From assembly GCA_016936975.1 (NCBI GenBank), contig JAFGWU010000018.1:1-62855 (forward strand): 62,855 nucleotides of DNA. Reading direction: 5' to 3'. Shown piece after piece: positions 45,660 to 53,521 of the stretch. Positions within the stretch are counted from its first letter, which is position 1. Each line of letters opens with the position of its first letter. The position numbers were made by a program, and so were the translations under genes. Below the pieces are notes generated by a model. That model worked only from the letters and a program-made list of their open reading frames with translations, was not told the origin of the DNA and did no database searches. Origin of the DNA: Bacteroidales bacterium. Its GTDB lineage: Bacteria; Bacteroidota; Bacteroidia; Bacteroidales; GCA-2748055.

Positions 45660-46556
45660 ATGAGAAAGCTAAAATATCTTTTCATGTTCATCGCCAGCAT
45701 GGTTCTTTTAACCTCATGCTTCGACGAATACACGGATCTCGATCTGAATGACGACGGTCCGAACCTGGTCACCTTCGAACGGATCAGCACCTCCCTCGGT
45801 GAAGTGGCCGACGGAAGCGAATATATCTTTACGGTGCCCATCAAGGTTGTCGGACCGACCGTGACGGAACTGACCAGTGATCTCACGGTTACCCTTGTGC
45901 CCACCGATGAATCGACGGCCGTTGAAGGAGTGAATTACCGGTTCAATAACAATCCTCTCACTTTGACAAAAGCCAACAATTATCTCGGCGTGGTGAGCAT
46001 AACCCTTGTAACTAAAGACATTGAAATCCCCATGGAGGGTTCGCCCGAGTTTGATGATTGGGAGCCGCCGGTTTTGATCGTTGAAATCGAAGTAACAGGC
46101 GATCCCAACGTACTCGGAAGCGGCAAGGGCGGTGTCTTTACACTGAACTACCGTGCGCCGAACCCCTATGCCGGACTGTACGATGTGGAGATGCGCTATT
46201 TTCACCCGACCGCGGGCGGTTCGCATCCGTCGTCCCCCAGTTTCGACCCGGATGACCCCTACGGAGGGATCAGGAACTCTCAGAAGGAGCTGATTCCCAT
46301 TACGGGCAGAAAATGTGAAACGGGATTTGCCGTGTGGCCGGATACAGATCTGTGCTGGATAACCGTTAATCCCGACAACTCCATTAAATTCGAGGTAGCC
46401 GATACATGGCCCTATGAAGTGAAATTAGGGGATCCGTTCCATGCCGACCTGGAGTCACACTTCGATCCGGCAACGCGTCAGATATTTCTCTATTATCACT
46501 ATGAGGGATCCGGCGGGGCCAGGATATTCTATGAAATATTTACCCCCACATTTTAA
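45660..46556 (+). CDS. Surface lipoprotein with Calx-beta-like N terminus
   Basis: 298 residues. Lipobox LTSC near residue 20, followed by FDEYTDLDLNDDG. The segment at about 45-150 (FTVPIKVVGPTVTELTSDLTVT .. AVEGVNYRF) resembles a Calx-beta sandwich. The C-terminal half has YDVEMRYFHPTAGG and many Asp-Pro-Gly turns, perhaps a second beta domain. The role is likely ligand binding at the cell surface, by position in the Sus operon. The acidic N terminus EYTDLDLNDDG may serve surface export of the lipoprotein. Confidence 0.68.
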   Translation: MRKLKYLFMFIASMVLLTSCFDEYTDLDLNDDGPNLVTFERISTSLGEVADGSEYIFTVPIKVVGPTVTELTSDLTVTLVPTDESTAVEGVNYRFNNNPLTLTKANNYLGVVSITLVTKDIEIPMEGSPEFDDWEPPVLIVEIEVTGDPNVLGSGKGGVFTLNYRAPNPYAGLYDVEMRYFHPTAGGSHPSSPSFDPDDPYGGIRNSQKELIPITGRKCETGFAVWPDTDLCWITVNPDNSIKFEVADTWPYEVKLGDPFHADLESHFDPATRQIFLYYHYEGSGGARIFYEIFTPTF

Positions 46557-46625
46557 TGGATAACCGGATAAGGATAGATTATGAGAAAGCAATCTAATGT
46601 TCTTATTCATAAAAACAGAACTATA

Positions 46626-47480
46626 ATGAGAAACGATTTCAGATATATATTAATCGGACTTTCACTCCTGATGCTTGTGTTCGCCGGTTGCGACACCGCC
46701 ACCCAGGAACCGAGTCCCATAGTTAGCCCGGATGGTTATCCTGTGGCAACTTTTGCAACCGATTTTACGGGTTCGACCGTCAATGAAGGGGATACCCTGG
46801 TTTATACGATCACCTTCAACGAAATGATCGATCGTTCCGTTACGTTTAACTTCAAACAAACGGGAGGAACCGCCGAAGCGGATCACGATTATGTTGTTGA
46901 ACCCGGAACCCTGGCTCCATACACACTCGAAACGACGATGAAGATTATATTCCCCACGGATGACATTCCGGAAACTGAGGATCTGACCCTGCTGGGCGAG
47001 ATCTGGGTGCCGAGTCTTGCCGACCGGTACCTGGTAAATCCCAGCGTGGACTTCCCGGAACTTAATCTTACCCTGAAGAGCGTGAACGATCCGACCCTGC
47101 TGACCATTATGTTCGGCTGGGACTCGGAAGATGACATTGATATCGTCATATGGAGCAATACCGATGCCTACCCGATGACCCCCTGGAGCGACCAGGGTGC
47201 CACCGTCGCCAACCCGGAATTTGACAAAGCCATCTGGCTGGCAGATCCCCCGGGAACCTATTATGTCAATATCATGCACTGGGGTGCCCCTTCGTTTAAC
47301 TATACCTTTACACTGGGTCACCCGGATCAATCCGTACAGGTTATTACCGGTACATTCGATTCAGACAATCTTCAGAATTATACTTTGGATCCATGGACGG
47401 CCTGGGGCGGTTCCTATGACTCCTACAGGATCCTGACCGTGGTGAATGACGGAAGCAAATTTACCGTCACACCTCTGTAA
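46626..47480 (+). CDS. Surface lipoprotein with Calx-beta-like and C-terminal beta domains
   Basis: 284 residues from the ATG at 46626, which gives a clean lipoprotein signal (FAGC) that the upstream ATG at 46581 does not. Residues about 35-140 form a Calx-beta-like domain (GDTLVYTITFNEMIDRSVTF, GGTAEADHDYVVEPGTLAP, PTDDIPETEDLTL). The C-terminal part has MFGWDSEDDIDIVIWSN and LADPPGTYYVNIMHWG, resembling a pre-peptidase-type beta sandwich. It ends the second Sus operon, followed by a strong terminator. It may be a structural analogue of the Ig-like protein at 36971. Confidence 0.68.
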   Translation: MRNDFRYILIGLSLLMLVFAGCDTATQEPSPIVSPDGYPVATFATDFTGSTVNEGDTLVYTITFNEMIDRSVTFNFKQTGGTAEADHDYVVEPGTLAPYTLETTMKIIFPTDDIPETEDLTLLGEIWVPSLADRYLVNPSVDFPELNLTLKSVNDPTLLTIMFGWDSEDDIDIVIWSNTDAYPMTPWSDQGATVANPEFDKAIWLADPPGTYYVNIMHWGAPSFNYTFTLGHPDQSVQVITGTFDSDNLQNYTLDPWTAWGGSYDSYRILTVVNDGSKFTVTPL

Positions 47481-47499
47481 TTTGATTGATTTGATAGTT

Positions 47500-47534
47500 A
47501 AAAAGGCTGCCCCGAAACGGGCGGCCTTTTTTTA
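47500..47534 (+). terminator. Terminator of the second SusC/SusD operon
   Basis: A 13-bp stem (47500-47512 with 47519-47531) with a GAAA-containing loop and a T-run, 20 nt after the stop. Confidence 0.88.
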
Positions 47535-47594
47535 TTAAACGTTAAACGCCGGTTACCGGGGGACCTTCCTGTAAAAGAAGATAGATGCAGGGTT

Positions 47595-47651
47595 TCCGCC
47601 TTCGTTAAAACTTATGCCTTCGCTGAAGCTTCGGCATACACGGTCGGCGGA
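47595..47651. repeat. P1 element interrupted by a second P1 element
   Basis: Left arm TCCGCC (47595-47600) and right arm GGCGGA (47646-47651) flank a complete inner element with arms TATGCC (47613-47618) and GGCATA (47633-47638) around TTCGCTGAAGCTTC. Confidence 0.65.
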
Positions 47652-47663
47652 CGGTGCAGGGTT

Positions 47664-47689
47664 TCCGCCTTCGTTAAAACTACGGCGGA
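47664..47689. repeat. 26-bp palindromic element P1 (arms TCCGCC/GGCGGA)
   Basis: Arms at 47664-47669 and 47684-47689 flank the core TTCGTTAAAACTAC. The arms differ from those of other copies but stay complementary. Confidence 0.7.
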
Positions 47690-47691
47690 CA

Positions 47692-47737
47692 GTGCAGGGT
47701 GCAGGGTGCAGGGTTCATGGTGCAGGGTCCAGGGTTC
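47692..47737. repeat. GTGCAGG tandem repeats
   Basis: Several 7-bp GTGCAGG units in a row, with some drift near the end. This is low-complexity intergenic DNA. Confidence 0.7.
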
Positions 47738-47784
47738 TGATTCTTCATTTAGCTGAGAAAATTGCTAAAAATTGTTGATCTTCC

Positions 47785-47800
47785 ATGCAAAGCATTGCAT
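47785..47800. repeat. ATGCAAAGCATTGCAT motif downstream of the Sus terminator
   Basis: This 16-nt motif recurs at 38159-38174 with one change (ATGTAAAG...), also downstream of a Sus operon terminator. It is part of a perfect 8-bp palindrome at 47783-47802. Confidence 0.6.
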
Positions 47801-47881
47801 GGCTGCATTGAACCTTCATAATGCGACACGGGATCATATAAATTCAAGCTTTAAGCTCTTTTCGCACCCGCCAGTTACCAT

Positions 47882-47978
47882 CCGCCCATTCGCCCACTTG
47901 CTTACTCGCCCATTTGCTTATTCGCCTATTCGCCCACTCGCTTAATCGCTCATTCGCTCATTCGCTCATTCGCCCAAT
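47882..47978. repeat. Array of TTCGCCCATT-type short units
   Basis: About a dozen 8-10-bp units such as CATTCGCT and CGCCCATT. Related strings lie just upstream of bamD, hutI and the TPR gene, and near 50460. Confidence 0.7.
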
Positions 47979-47998
47979 CCCTATTTTTACTATATTTG
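47969..47998 (+). promoter_or_regulatory. cysD promoter
   Basis: TATATTTG (47991-47998) matches TAnnTTTG exactly, with TTCG (47969-47972), supplied by the repeat array, 18 bp upstream. It has the same geometry as the hutI promoter. Confidence 0.55.
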
Positions 47999-48030
47999 CA
48001 AAATATTTATCCGCAGGAATTTATTCAATT

Positions 48031-48936
48031 ATGAGTAACTACAAGATCACCCACCTTCGCGAACTTGAGGCAGAGGCAATCTATGTGATACGGGAGGTGG
48101 CGGCGCAGTTCGAAAAACCAACCCTGCTGTTCTCCGGGGGAAAAGATTCCATCGTTATGTACCACCTGGCAAGAAAAGCCTTCTGGCCCCAGCTGGTGCC
48201 CTTTCCCTGTCTCCATATCGATACGGGACACAATTTTCCCGAAACGCTTGAATTCAGGGACTGGCTGATGGAGTCGACCGGCGGCCGGGTGATTGTCCGG
48301 TATGTCCAGGATACCATCAATGCGGGGAAGGTAACCGAAGAGAAGGGTCCGGATGCGAGCCGGAACGTCCTGCAAACCGTCACCCTGCTCGATGCCATCG
48401 AGGAGTTCAAATTTGATGCCGCACTGGGGGGAGGCCGGAGGGATGAGGAGAAAGCCCGCGCCAAGGAGCGCTTCTTTTCGCACCGCGACGATTTCGGGCA
48501 GTGGGACCCCAAAAACCAGCGGCCGGAACTCTGGAACATCTTTAACGGGAAGAAGCACATGGGCGAACACTTCAGGGTGTTCCCGCTGAGCAACTGGACG
48601 GAGATGGATGTGTGGCAATATATCTATCTTGAGAAAGTGGATATCCCCGATTTATATTTTACCCATAAACGGGAGGTTTTCTTCCGGAACGGCGTCTGGC
48701 TCGCCACGGCACCGTTTATGACTCTGAAGGAGGGTGAGGAGATCGTCGAGCGGGATGTCCGGTGCCGCACCATCGGCGACATCACCTGCACCGGTCTTAC
48801 CCTGTCCAGGGCCAACACCCTTGAAGATATTATATTGGAAACGGCGGCCACACGCACCACCGAACGCGGAGGGCGATACGACGATAAGCGGTCCGAGGCC
48901 GCCATGGAAGACCGGAAAAAGGAGGGGTATTTTTGA
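48031..48936 (+). CDS. cysD: Sulfate adenylyltransferase subunit 2
   Basis: 301 residues from the ATG at 48031; the frame extends upstream to 47914 only through the repeat array. CysD makes adenylylsulfate (APS) from ATP and sulfate, with the GTPase CysN. The PP-loop LLFSGGKDSIVMYHLARKAF is at about residues 29-48; HIDTGHNFPETLEFRDWLME, AALGGGRRDEEKARAKERFF and CRTIGDITCTG complete the family pattern. cysN follows after 220 bp. No APS reductase or kinase gene is present in the window. Confidence 0.93.
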   Translation: MSNYKITHLRELEAEAIYVIREVAAQFEKPTLLFSGGKDSIVMYHLARKAFWPQLVPFPCLHIDTGHNFPETLEFRDWLMESTGGRVIVRYVQDTINAGKVTEEKGPDASRNVLQTVTLLDAIEEFKFDAALGGGRRDEEKARAKERFFSHRDDFGQWDPKNQRPELWNIFNGKKHMGEHFRVFPLSNWTEMDVWQYIYLEKVDIPDLYFTHKREVFFRNGVWLATAPFMTLKEGEEIVERDVRCRTIGDITCTGLTLSRANTLEDIILETAATRTTERGGRYDDKRSEAAMEDRKKEGYF

Positions 48937-48986
48937 GAGACCGGTAATTCAGAAGCGAAGCACACTGAATTACCATGGTCGAACAA

Positions 48987-49007
48987 ACCCTGAACTTGTT
49001 TCAGGGT
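48987..49007. repeat. 21-bp palindrome P2 variant (ACCCTGAA/TTCAGGGT)
   Basis: Arms ACCCTGAA and TTCAGGGT around CTTGT. Compared with TCCTGAA copies, both arms have changed in step (C-G instead of T-A). Confidence 0.65.
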
Positions 49008-49056
49008 CTGGAATTAAAAAAGGTTTTTAATATTATCGAAGAAGGTTCTGAAAAGG

Positions 49057-49075
49057 TCCTGAACCTGGTTCAGGA
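49057..49075. repeat. 19-bp palindrome P2 (TCCTGAA/TTCAGGA, loop CCTGG)
   Basis: The arms match the copies at 28026 and 53503 exactly; the loop differs. It is followed by degenerate GGATGTCATTCA repeats. Confidence 0.7.
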
Positions 49076-49156
49076 TGTCATTCAGGATGTCAGTATGTCA
49101 TTTATCGTAAAAATTAAGAATTAATATTGATTCAGTTTACTGAATATAAATAGACG

Positions 49157-50443
49157 ATGATTAAGGAAAACGAAAATAATCCTACGCCGGGGTATCTGGA
49201 TATGGAGCTTTTGAGGTTCACAACCGCCGGCAGTGTGGATGACGGGAAAAGTACATTGATTGGCCGGCTGCTCTATGACTCCAAGGCCATTTTCGAGGAT
49301 CAGATGGAACAGCTGGAGGAGGCCAGCGTCAGGAGGGGAGAGGAGCAGGTAAACCTGGCCCTGCTGACCGACGGTCTGAGGGCCGAGCGGGAGCAGGGGA
49401 TCACCATCGATGTGGCCTACCGCTATTTCGCTACTCCCAAACGAAAATTCATCATTGCCGATACACCGGGACATGTGCAATATACACGCAACATGGTGAC
49501 CGGCGCCTCCACGGCGAACCTGGCCATCATCCTGGTGGATGCACGCAACGGGGTCCTCGAACAAACCATCCGGCATGCCTATATAGCGTCCCTTTTGGGA
49601 ATCCCGCACATTGTCATCTGCATCAACAAAATGGACCTGGTGGATTACCGCCGGGAGGTGTTCGAATCCATAAAAAAACAGTTCGAACCTTTCCGGGAAC
49701 AACTGAACATCGGGGATGTAAGGTTTATTCCCATCAGTGCCAAGCTTGGGGATAATGTGGTGGACAACAGCCTTAATATGAAGTGGTATAATGGTCCGAG
49801 ACTGCTGGAACTGCTGGAAACCATTGACATCCGAAGTGATGCGGATTTCAAAAACCGCAGGTTCCCGGTACAGTATGTCATCAGACCGCAGAGGCAGGAG
49901 TATCACGATTACAGGGGATACGCAGGAAGGGTGGCCGGCGGTGTGTGGAGACCGGGAGACAGGGTAGCCGTTCTGCCTTCAGGGATCGAAACCACCCTGG
50001 TAGCCATCGATACCATGAACGGGGAACAGGAGCTTGCGTTTCCGCCCCATTCCGTAACCTTCCGGCTGGCTGACGATATCGATATCAGCCGCGGAGATAT
50101 GATCGTTCCGGCAGATGACCGGCCCAACATCAGTCAGGAGATTGAGGTGATGGTTTGCTGGCTCAATGAAAAACCGATGGTGCAGGGAGGAAAGTACATT
50201 ATCCGTCACACGACGTCGGAGCTGAGGGGCATCATCCGGGAGGTGGATTTCAAGGTCGACATCAATACACTCAATCATAATACGGAAGACAAATCGGTCG
50301 GCCTGAATGAGATCGCAAAGATAAAAATCAAAACCTCCAAACCCATTTTTCACGACACCTACAAAAAGAACCACATCACCGGCAGTGTCATCATCGTCGA
50401 TGAAGGGACAAACAATACCGTCGGTGCGGGGATGATTGTGTGA
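49157..50443 (+). CDS. cysN: Sulfate adenylyltransferase subunit 1 (GTPase)
   Basis: 428 residues, an EF-Tu-like GTPase that drives the CysD reaction. G1 GSVDDGKSTLIGRLLYDSK, G3 DTPGHVQYTRNMV, G4 NKMDL and the switch region EQGITIDVAYRYF are all present, with two beta-barrel domains after residue 230 (VIRPQRQEYHDYRGYAGRV). It lacks the C-terminal APS kinase domain found in fused forms. In the same direction as cysD, 220 bp downstream, with P2 palindromes in the gap. Convergent with the NUDIX gene. Confidence 0.93.
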   Translation: MIKENENNPTPGYLDMELLRFTTAGSVDDGKSTLIGRLLYDSKAIFEDQMEQLEEASVRRGEEQVNLALLTDGLRAEREQGITIDVAYRYFATPKRKFIIADTPGHVQYTRNMVTGASTANLAIILVDARNGVLEQTIRHAYIASLLGIPHIVICINKMDLVDYRREVFESIKKQFEPFREQLNIGDVRFIPISAKLGDNVVDNSLNMKWYNGPRLLELLETIDIRSDADFKNRRFPVQYVIRPQRQEYHDYRGYAGRVAGGVWRPGDRVAVLPSGIETTLVAIDTMNGEQELAFPPHSVTFRLADDIDISRGDMIVPADDRPNISQEIEVMVCWLNEKPMVQGGKYIIRHTTSELRGIIREVDFKVDINTLNHNTEDKSVGLNEIAKIKIKTSKPIFHDTYKKNHITGSVIIVDEGTNNTVGAGMIV

Positions 50444-50480
50444 TCTTCGCCCCACGCGCTTAATCACCCATTCGCTTTTA

Positions 50481-50506
50481 TCCTCCGAAGCTTCAGCGAA
50501 GGAGGA
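50481..50506. repeat. 26-bp palindromic element P1 (arms TCCTCC/GGAGGA)
   Basis: TCCTCC (50481-50486) and GGAGGA (50501-50506); its reverse strand has the core TTCGCTGAAGCTTC, identical to the 47613 copy. It lies between the convergent cysN and NUDIX genes. Confidence 0.75.
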
Positions 50507-50511
50507 CCAAT

Positions 50512-50943
50512 TCATTTTTTCAACAACCCGATCACGTCCCTGATGATCACACCGTGGTCGAAGGCCAGTTCGGGAGGTTCATTCAAAGGGAACCATTGGA
50601 TTTCGGCGGCATCATCGGCAGCGGCCGGTTCACCCATCTCTTCATTCCATATCAGCACGAAGACCTGCGTGATGGTTCTCCCCCGCGGATCCCTGCCCGG
50701 TTTGTCGTACGTGTCGAACTTCATCAGCTCCCCGGCACGGATACCGGTCTCTTCCTTCAGTTCCCGGTGCGCCGTCTCTTCCAGGGTTTCATCCATATTC
50801 ATGAATCCCCCGGGAAGGGCCCACATGTCACGAAAGGGTTCAAATTTTCTTTTGATTAATAGGATCTCCGGGGTATCGGTTACCCTGAGTACCGCTATAT
50901 CAGCCGTTACAGCCGGTCTTGGATAGTCGTAGGTGTATATCAC
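50512..50943 (-). CDS. NUDIX hydrolase (ADP-ribose pyrophosphatase-like)
   Basis: 143 residues. The Nudix box is complete: GGFMNMDETLEETAHRELKE then ETGI at about residues 43-66, which binds the metal and cleaves a nucleoside diphosphate linked to another group X. The upstream IYTYDYPRPAVTADIAVLRV and the LIKRKFEPFRDMWALPGG strand are common in ADP-ribose or NrtR-related members. The substrate is not certain. The start is GTG at 50943. Convergent with cysN; no clear promoter box was seen upstream. Confidence 0.88.
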   Translation of the reverse strand: MIYTYDYPRPAVTADIAVLRVTDTPEILLIKRKFEPFRDMWALPGGFMNMDETLEETAHRELKEETGIRAGELMKFDTYDKPGRDPRGRTITQVFVLIWNEEMGEPAAADDAAEIQWFPLNEPPELAFDHGVIIRDVIGLLKK

Positions 50944-50962
50944 AGGTTTCAGGTTTCAGGTT
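50943..50962. repeat. CAGGTTT tandem
   Basis: Nearly three copies of CAGGTTT directly upstream of, and touching, the NUDIX start codon. Confidence 0.6.
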
Positions 50963-51251
50963 AATGCTTTCGGAATCCAAACAGGGATATCTTCAATATC
51001 TCTCCCGGGAACCGGCCGGGAATTTCTAAAGATGCCGGTCTCTCCCGGTTCCTGGGTAAATCTAATAACAACAGGGGATATCTGCAAGAAAAACGGGTTT
51101 TATAGCGCCGCAGGCACCCATCACGCCAAGCCCGTCACGCGAGTGCAGCGAGCCAGTCACTCCGCCTCAGGTACCCGCACGCTTAATCGCCCATTTATTT
51201 ACGTATCTTCCAAATATCAATTATCTTTACATCCTAAAATTCCGGATTCAG
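50944..51251. other. 308-bp intergenic region between divergent NUDIX and TPR genes
   Basis: No gene is recognised. It holds the CAGGTTT tandem, C/G-rich short palindromes near 51020-51050 and 51100-51175, TTCGC-type strings near 51180, and TATCTTTA (51222-51229, one mismatch to TAnnTTTG) with TTTA 20 bp upstream, the likely TPR-gene promoter. Confidence 0.55.
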
Positions 51252-52658
51252 ATGAGTGAGAACAGGGAGCAGATTTCAGAGAACCCCGAATTCCTGGTGC
51301 TTTTAAGGAGGTATGAAGCGATGCGCGACAGCGAGATGCCCGCGTTCTTTGATGTGGATGAATTCGAGCAGATCATCGATTACTATATTGACGAATTCCA
51401 GTATGAGGAGGCCTGTGAGGCCGCATCCATAGGAAACCGTCAGCACCCGACATCCGTTGAGCTGAAGTATAAATTCATCTCCATCTATATCGAGCAGGGC
51501 AAACCCGGCAAAGCGCTGCAACTGATTGATGAGATTCCGGCATGGGAGGATGGCAATTCCGAACTCCATTTCTTAAAAGGAACGGCGCTCTGCATGCTGA
51601 AACAGTTTGAGGAGGCGGAAGCGCATTTCGACCGGGCAATCTCGCTCGCCGAAGAGGATCTGTTTGATGCCCTCATAAATATTGCCATCGCTTTCGAAAA
51701 TGCGGAATATTTCCCGAAGGCGGTTAAATATCTTACAATTGCCCTGGAACACGACCCTTTGAACCTGTCGGTTCTTTTCGACCTGGGGTATTTCCATGAG
51801 CGCGTGGGGGATCTTGAACAGAGCGTATCGTATTATCTCAGGTACCTGGACCAGGATCCCTTCTCCGACAATACCTGGTACAACCTGGGAATTGTTTATC
51901 ATAAGATGGAGAGATTCAATGAGGCCATTGAAGCATATGATTATGCCATTGCCCTGAATCCTGAATATCCGTCGGCTTATTTCAACAGGGCCAATGTGTG
52001 GGCCGATATGGACCAGGTTGAAAAAGCCATCGCCTGCTACCTCGAGTTCCTGGAGTTTGAACCGGATAATCTGCAGGCCTTGTGCTTTCTGGGGGAGTGC
52101 TATGAGCAGATTAACGATCATGACGGGGCACTGGAAGCCTTCCGCCATGTCATCGAAAAGGATAATACCAGCGCGGAAGGGTGGTTCGGTGCGGGGATGG
52201 CTTTTTACAGGAAGGAACAGTTCAGGGAATCCATCACCTATATATTGAAGGCGATAGAGTTTGATGATCAGAATATCGATTACTGGTACAACCTGGGATA
52301 TGCCTACGAAGAGGCCGCAATGGTGCCGGAAGCCATTAAGTGCTTTTCGTTTATTGTCAGGAAGAGTCCGGCTGAGAAAGAGGCCTGGCTCTTACTCACC
52401 GAACTGATGATGAAGGAGGGCGATTTTGCAAAGGCCATACCGGTTCTCCGGGAAGCCTACCTGAACCATCCCGATGACGACAGCATTAACATAAAGCTGG
52501 CAGTCTGCCACCTGAAGGAAGGGGATATGCCGCTCTCCTCCCGGTTCCTCCGTAAGGCACTCGAGCTCAACAGGCTCTCCCTGCCGGAGTTTCACTATTA
52601 TATCAATGAGGAGCAGACAGACCCGGTATTGCGAAAAATTATCCAACAATTCAAATAG
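51252..52658 (+). CDS. TPR-repeat protein
   Basis: 468 residues, soluble, with no signal peptide. At least ten tetratricopeptide repeats run through the chain, for example SVSYYLRYLDQDPFSDNTWY, GIVYHKMERFNEAIEAYDYA, LALNPEYPSAYFNRANVWAD-type units and WYNLGYAYEEAAMVPEAIKC. TPR solenoids bind other proteins; no catalytic domain is present. It is followed by the ComA-like gene after 7 nt, so the pair is probably cotranscribed. The partner cannot be read from the sequence. Confidence 0.88.
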   Translation: MSENREQISENPEFLVLLRRYEAMRDSEMPAFFDVDEFEQIIDYYIDEFQYEEACEAASIGNRQHPTSVELKYKFISIYIEQGKPGKALQLIDEIPAWEDGNSELHFLKGTALCMLKQFEEAEAHFDRAISLAEEDLFDALINIAIAFENAEYFPKAVKYLTIALEHDPLNLSVLFDLGYFHERVGDLEQSVSYYLRYLDQDPFSDNTWYNLGIVYHKMERFNEAIEAYDYAIALNPEYPSAYFNRANVWADMDQVEKAIACYLEFLEFEPDNLQALCFLGECYEQINDHDGALEAFRHVIEKDNTSAEGWFGAGMAFYRKEQFRESITYILKAIEFDDQNIDYWYNLGYAYEEAAMVPEAIKCFSFIVRKSPAEKEAWLLLTELMMKEGDFAKAIPVLREAYLNHPDDDSINIKLAVCHLKEGDMPLSSRFLRKALELNRLSLPEFHYYINEEQTDPVLRKIIQQFK

Positions 52659-52665
52659 TGTACAC

Positions 52666-53451
52666 ATGATGAATTTTGATCTGCCATTTATTCCTGAACG
52701 GACGAAAAAGGAACGCTCATCCGGACTGACCATGATGATGGATAAGGGACTGAGCCTGAAAGAGGCTGAGCATTTTGTGGAATCCTCCGCCGATTTTACC
52801 GATTTCGTCAAGTTCGGGTTCGGTACCGCTCTTATTGCAAAAGAACTCCGGAGAAAGGTTCAGCTGTACAGGTCCGCCGGATTGAATCCCTATTTCGGGG
52901 GCACCCTGTTCGAAATGTTCTTTGTGAGAAACGCCTTTGATCGGTTCCGCACCTTCATTTCGGAATCGGGACTTGAAACGGTTGAAGTATCGGACGGTTC
53001 CATCCGGATGGAGCACAGCGAAAAGCTGGAATGCATCCGGAAGCTGGCAAAGGATTTCAGGGTCCTTTCCGAAGTCGGGAGCAAGGTGAAGGGAGCGGAT
53101 ATCCCGAATGAGGTCTGGGTGATGAACATGAAAACCGAACTGGAAACAGGTGCCTGGAAAGTGATTGCGGAAGCCAGGGAAAGCGGAACCATCGGGATTT
53201 ACAAATCGGATGGATCAGCCAACCAGGATCTCATCGACGATATTATGAAGGAGATCTCGGTCGATGAAGTGATCTGGGAGGCTCCCAATAAGGCCCAGCA
53301 GGTCATGTTCATAAAACTGATCGGGGCCAACGTCAACCTGGGAAATATTGCACCGGGGGAGGTCGTTGCACTGGAAGCCCTGCGCTGCGGCATGAGGGGG
53401 GATACATTCTTCGATTACCTGCCCGAAAAGTTGCAGGAGAGGAAATTGTGA
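52666..53451 (+). CDS. comA: Phosphosulfolactate synthase-like protein
   Basis: 261 residues from the ATG at 52666 (52669 also possible); an in-frame start at 52606 lies inside the TPR gene and is rejected. ComA adds sulfite to phosphoenolpyruvate, giving phosphosulfolactate, first known in coenzyme M synthesis. The TIM-barrel pattern is seen: RSSGLTMMMDKGLSLKEAEH, DFVKFGFGTALIA, YRSAGLNPYFGGTLFE, VSDGSIRMEHSEKL, VLSEVGSKVKG and WEAPNKAQQVMFIKLIGANV. Bacteria without coenzyme M use the reaction for sulfolactate or cysteate. cysDN upstream could provide the sulfite. Confidence 0.8.
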   Translation: MMNFDLPFIPERTKKERSSGLTMMMDKGLSLKEAEHFVESSADFTDFVKFGFGTALIAKELRRKVQLYRSAGLNPYFGGTLFEMFFVRNAFDRFRTFISESGLETVEVSDGSIRMEHSEKLECIRKLAKDFRVLSEVGSKVKGADIPNEVWVMNMKTELETGAWKVIAEARESGTIGIYKSDGSANQDLIDDIMKEISVDEVIWEAPNKAQQVMFIKLIGANVNLGNIAPGEVVALEALRCGMRGDTFFDYLPEKLQERKL

Positions 53452-53502
53452 GAATGAATCGGGGAAGATCCTGAAAAAATCATGAGAGGGTCCTGAAACA
53501 GG

Positions 53503-53521
53503 TCCTGAAACAAGTTCAGGA
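53503..53521. repeat. 19-bp palindrome P2 (TCCTGAA/TTCAGGA)
   Basis: Identical to 28026-28044 in both arms and the loop ACAAG; it runs directly into the 12-bp tandem array. Confidence 0.75.

Larger units (their letters stand above)
47481..48030. other. 550-bp intergenic region before cysD, made of repeats
   Basis: No gene is seen here; a frame opening at 47914 consists of repeats. Contents in order are the Sus terminator, nested P1 palindromes (47595-47689), a GTGCAGG tandem (47692-47737), the CCATGCAA/TTGCATGG palindrome (47783-47802), an array of TTCGC/CCATT units (47882-47978) and the cysD promoter. Confidence 0.75.

Noticed and set aside
47914-48030. N-terminal extension of CysD
   Set aside because: The extra codons are the TTCGC repeat array and lie upstream of the cysD -7 box.
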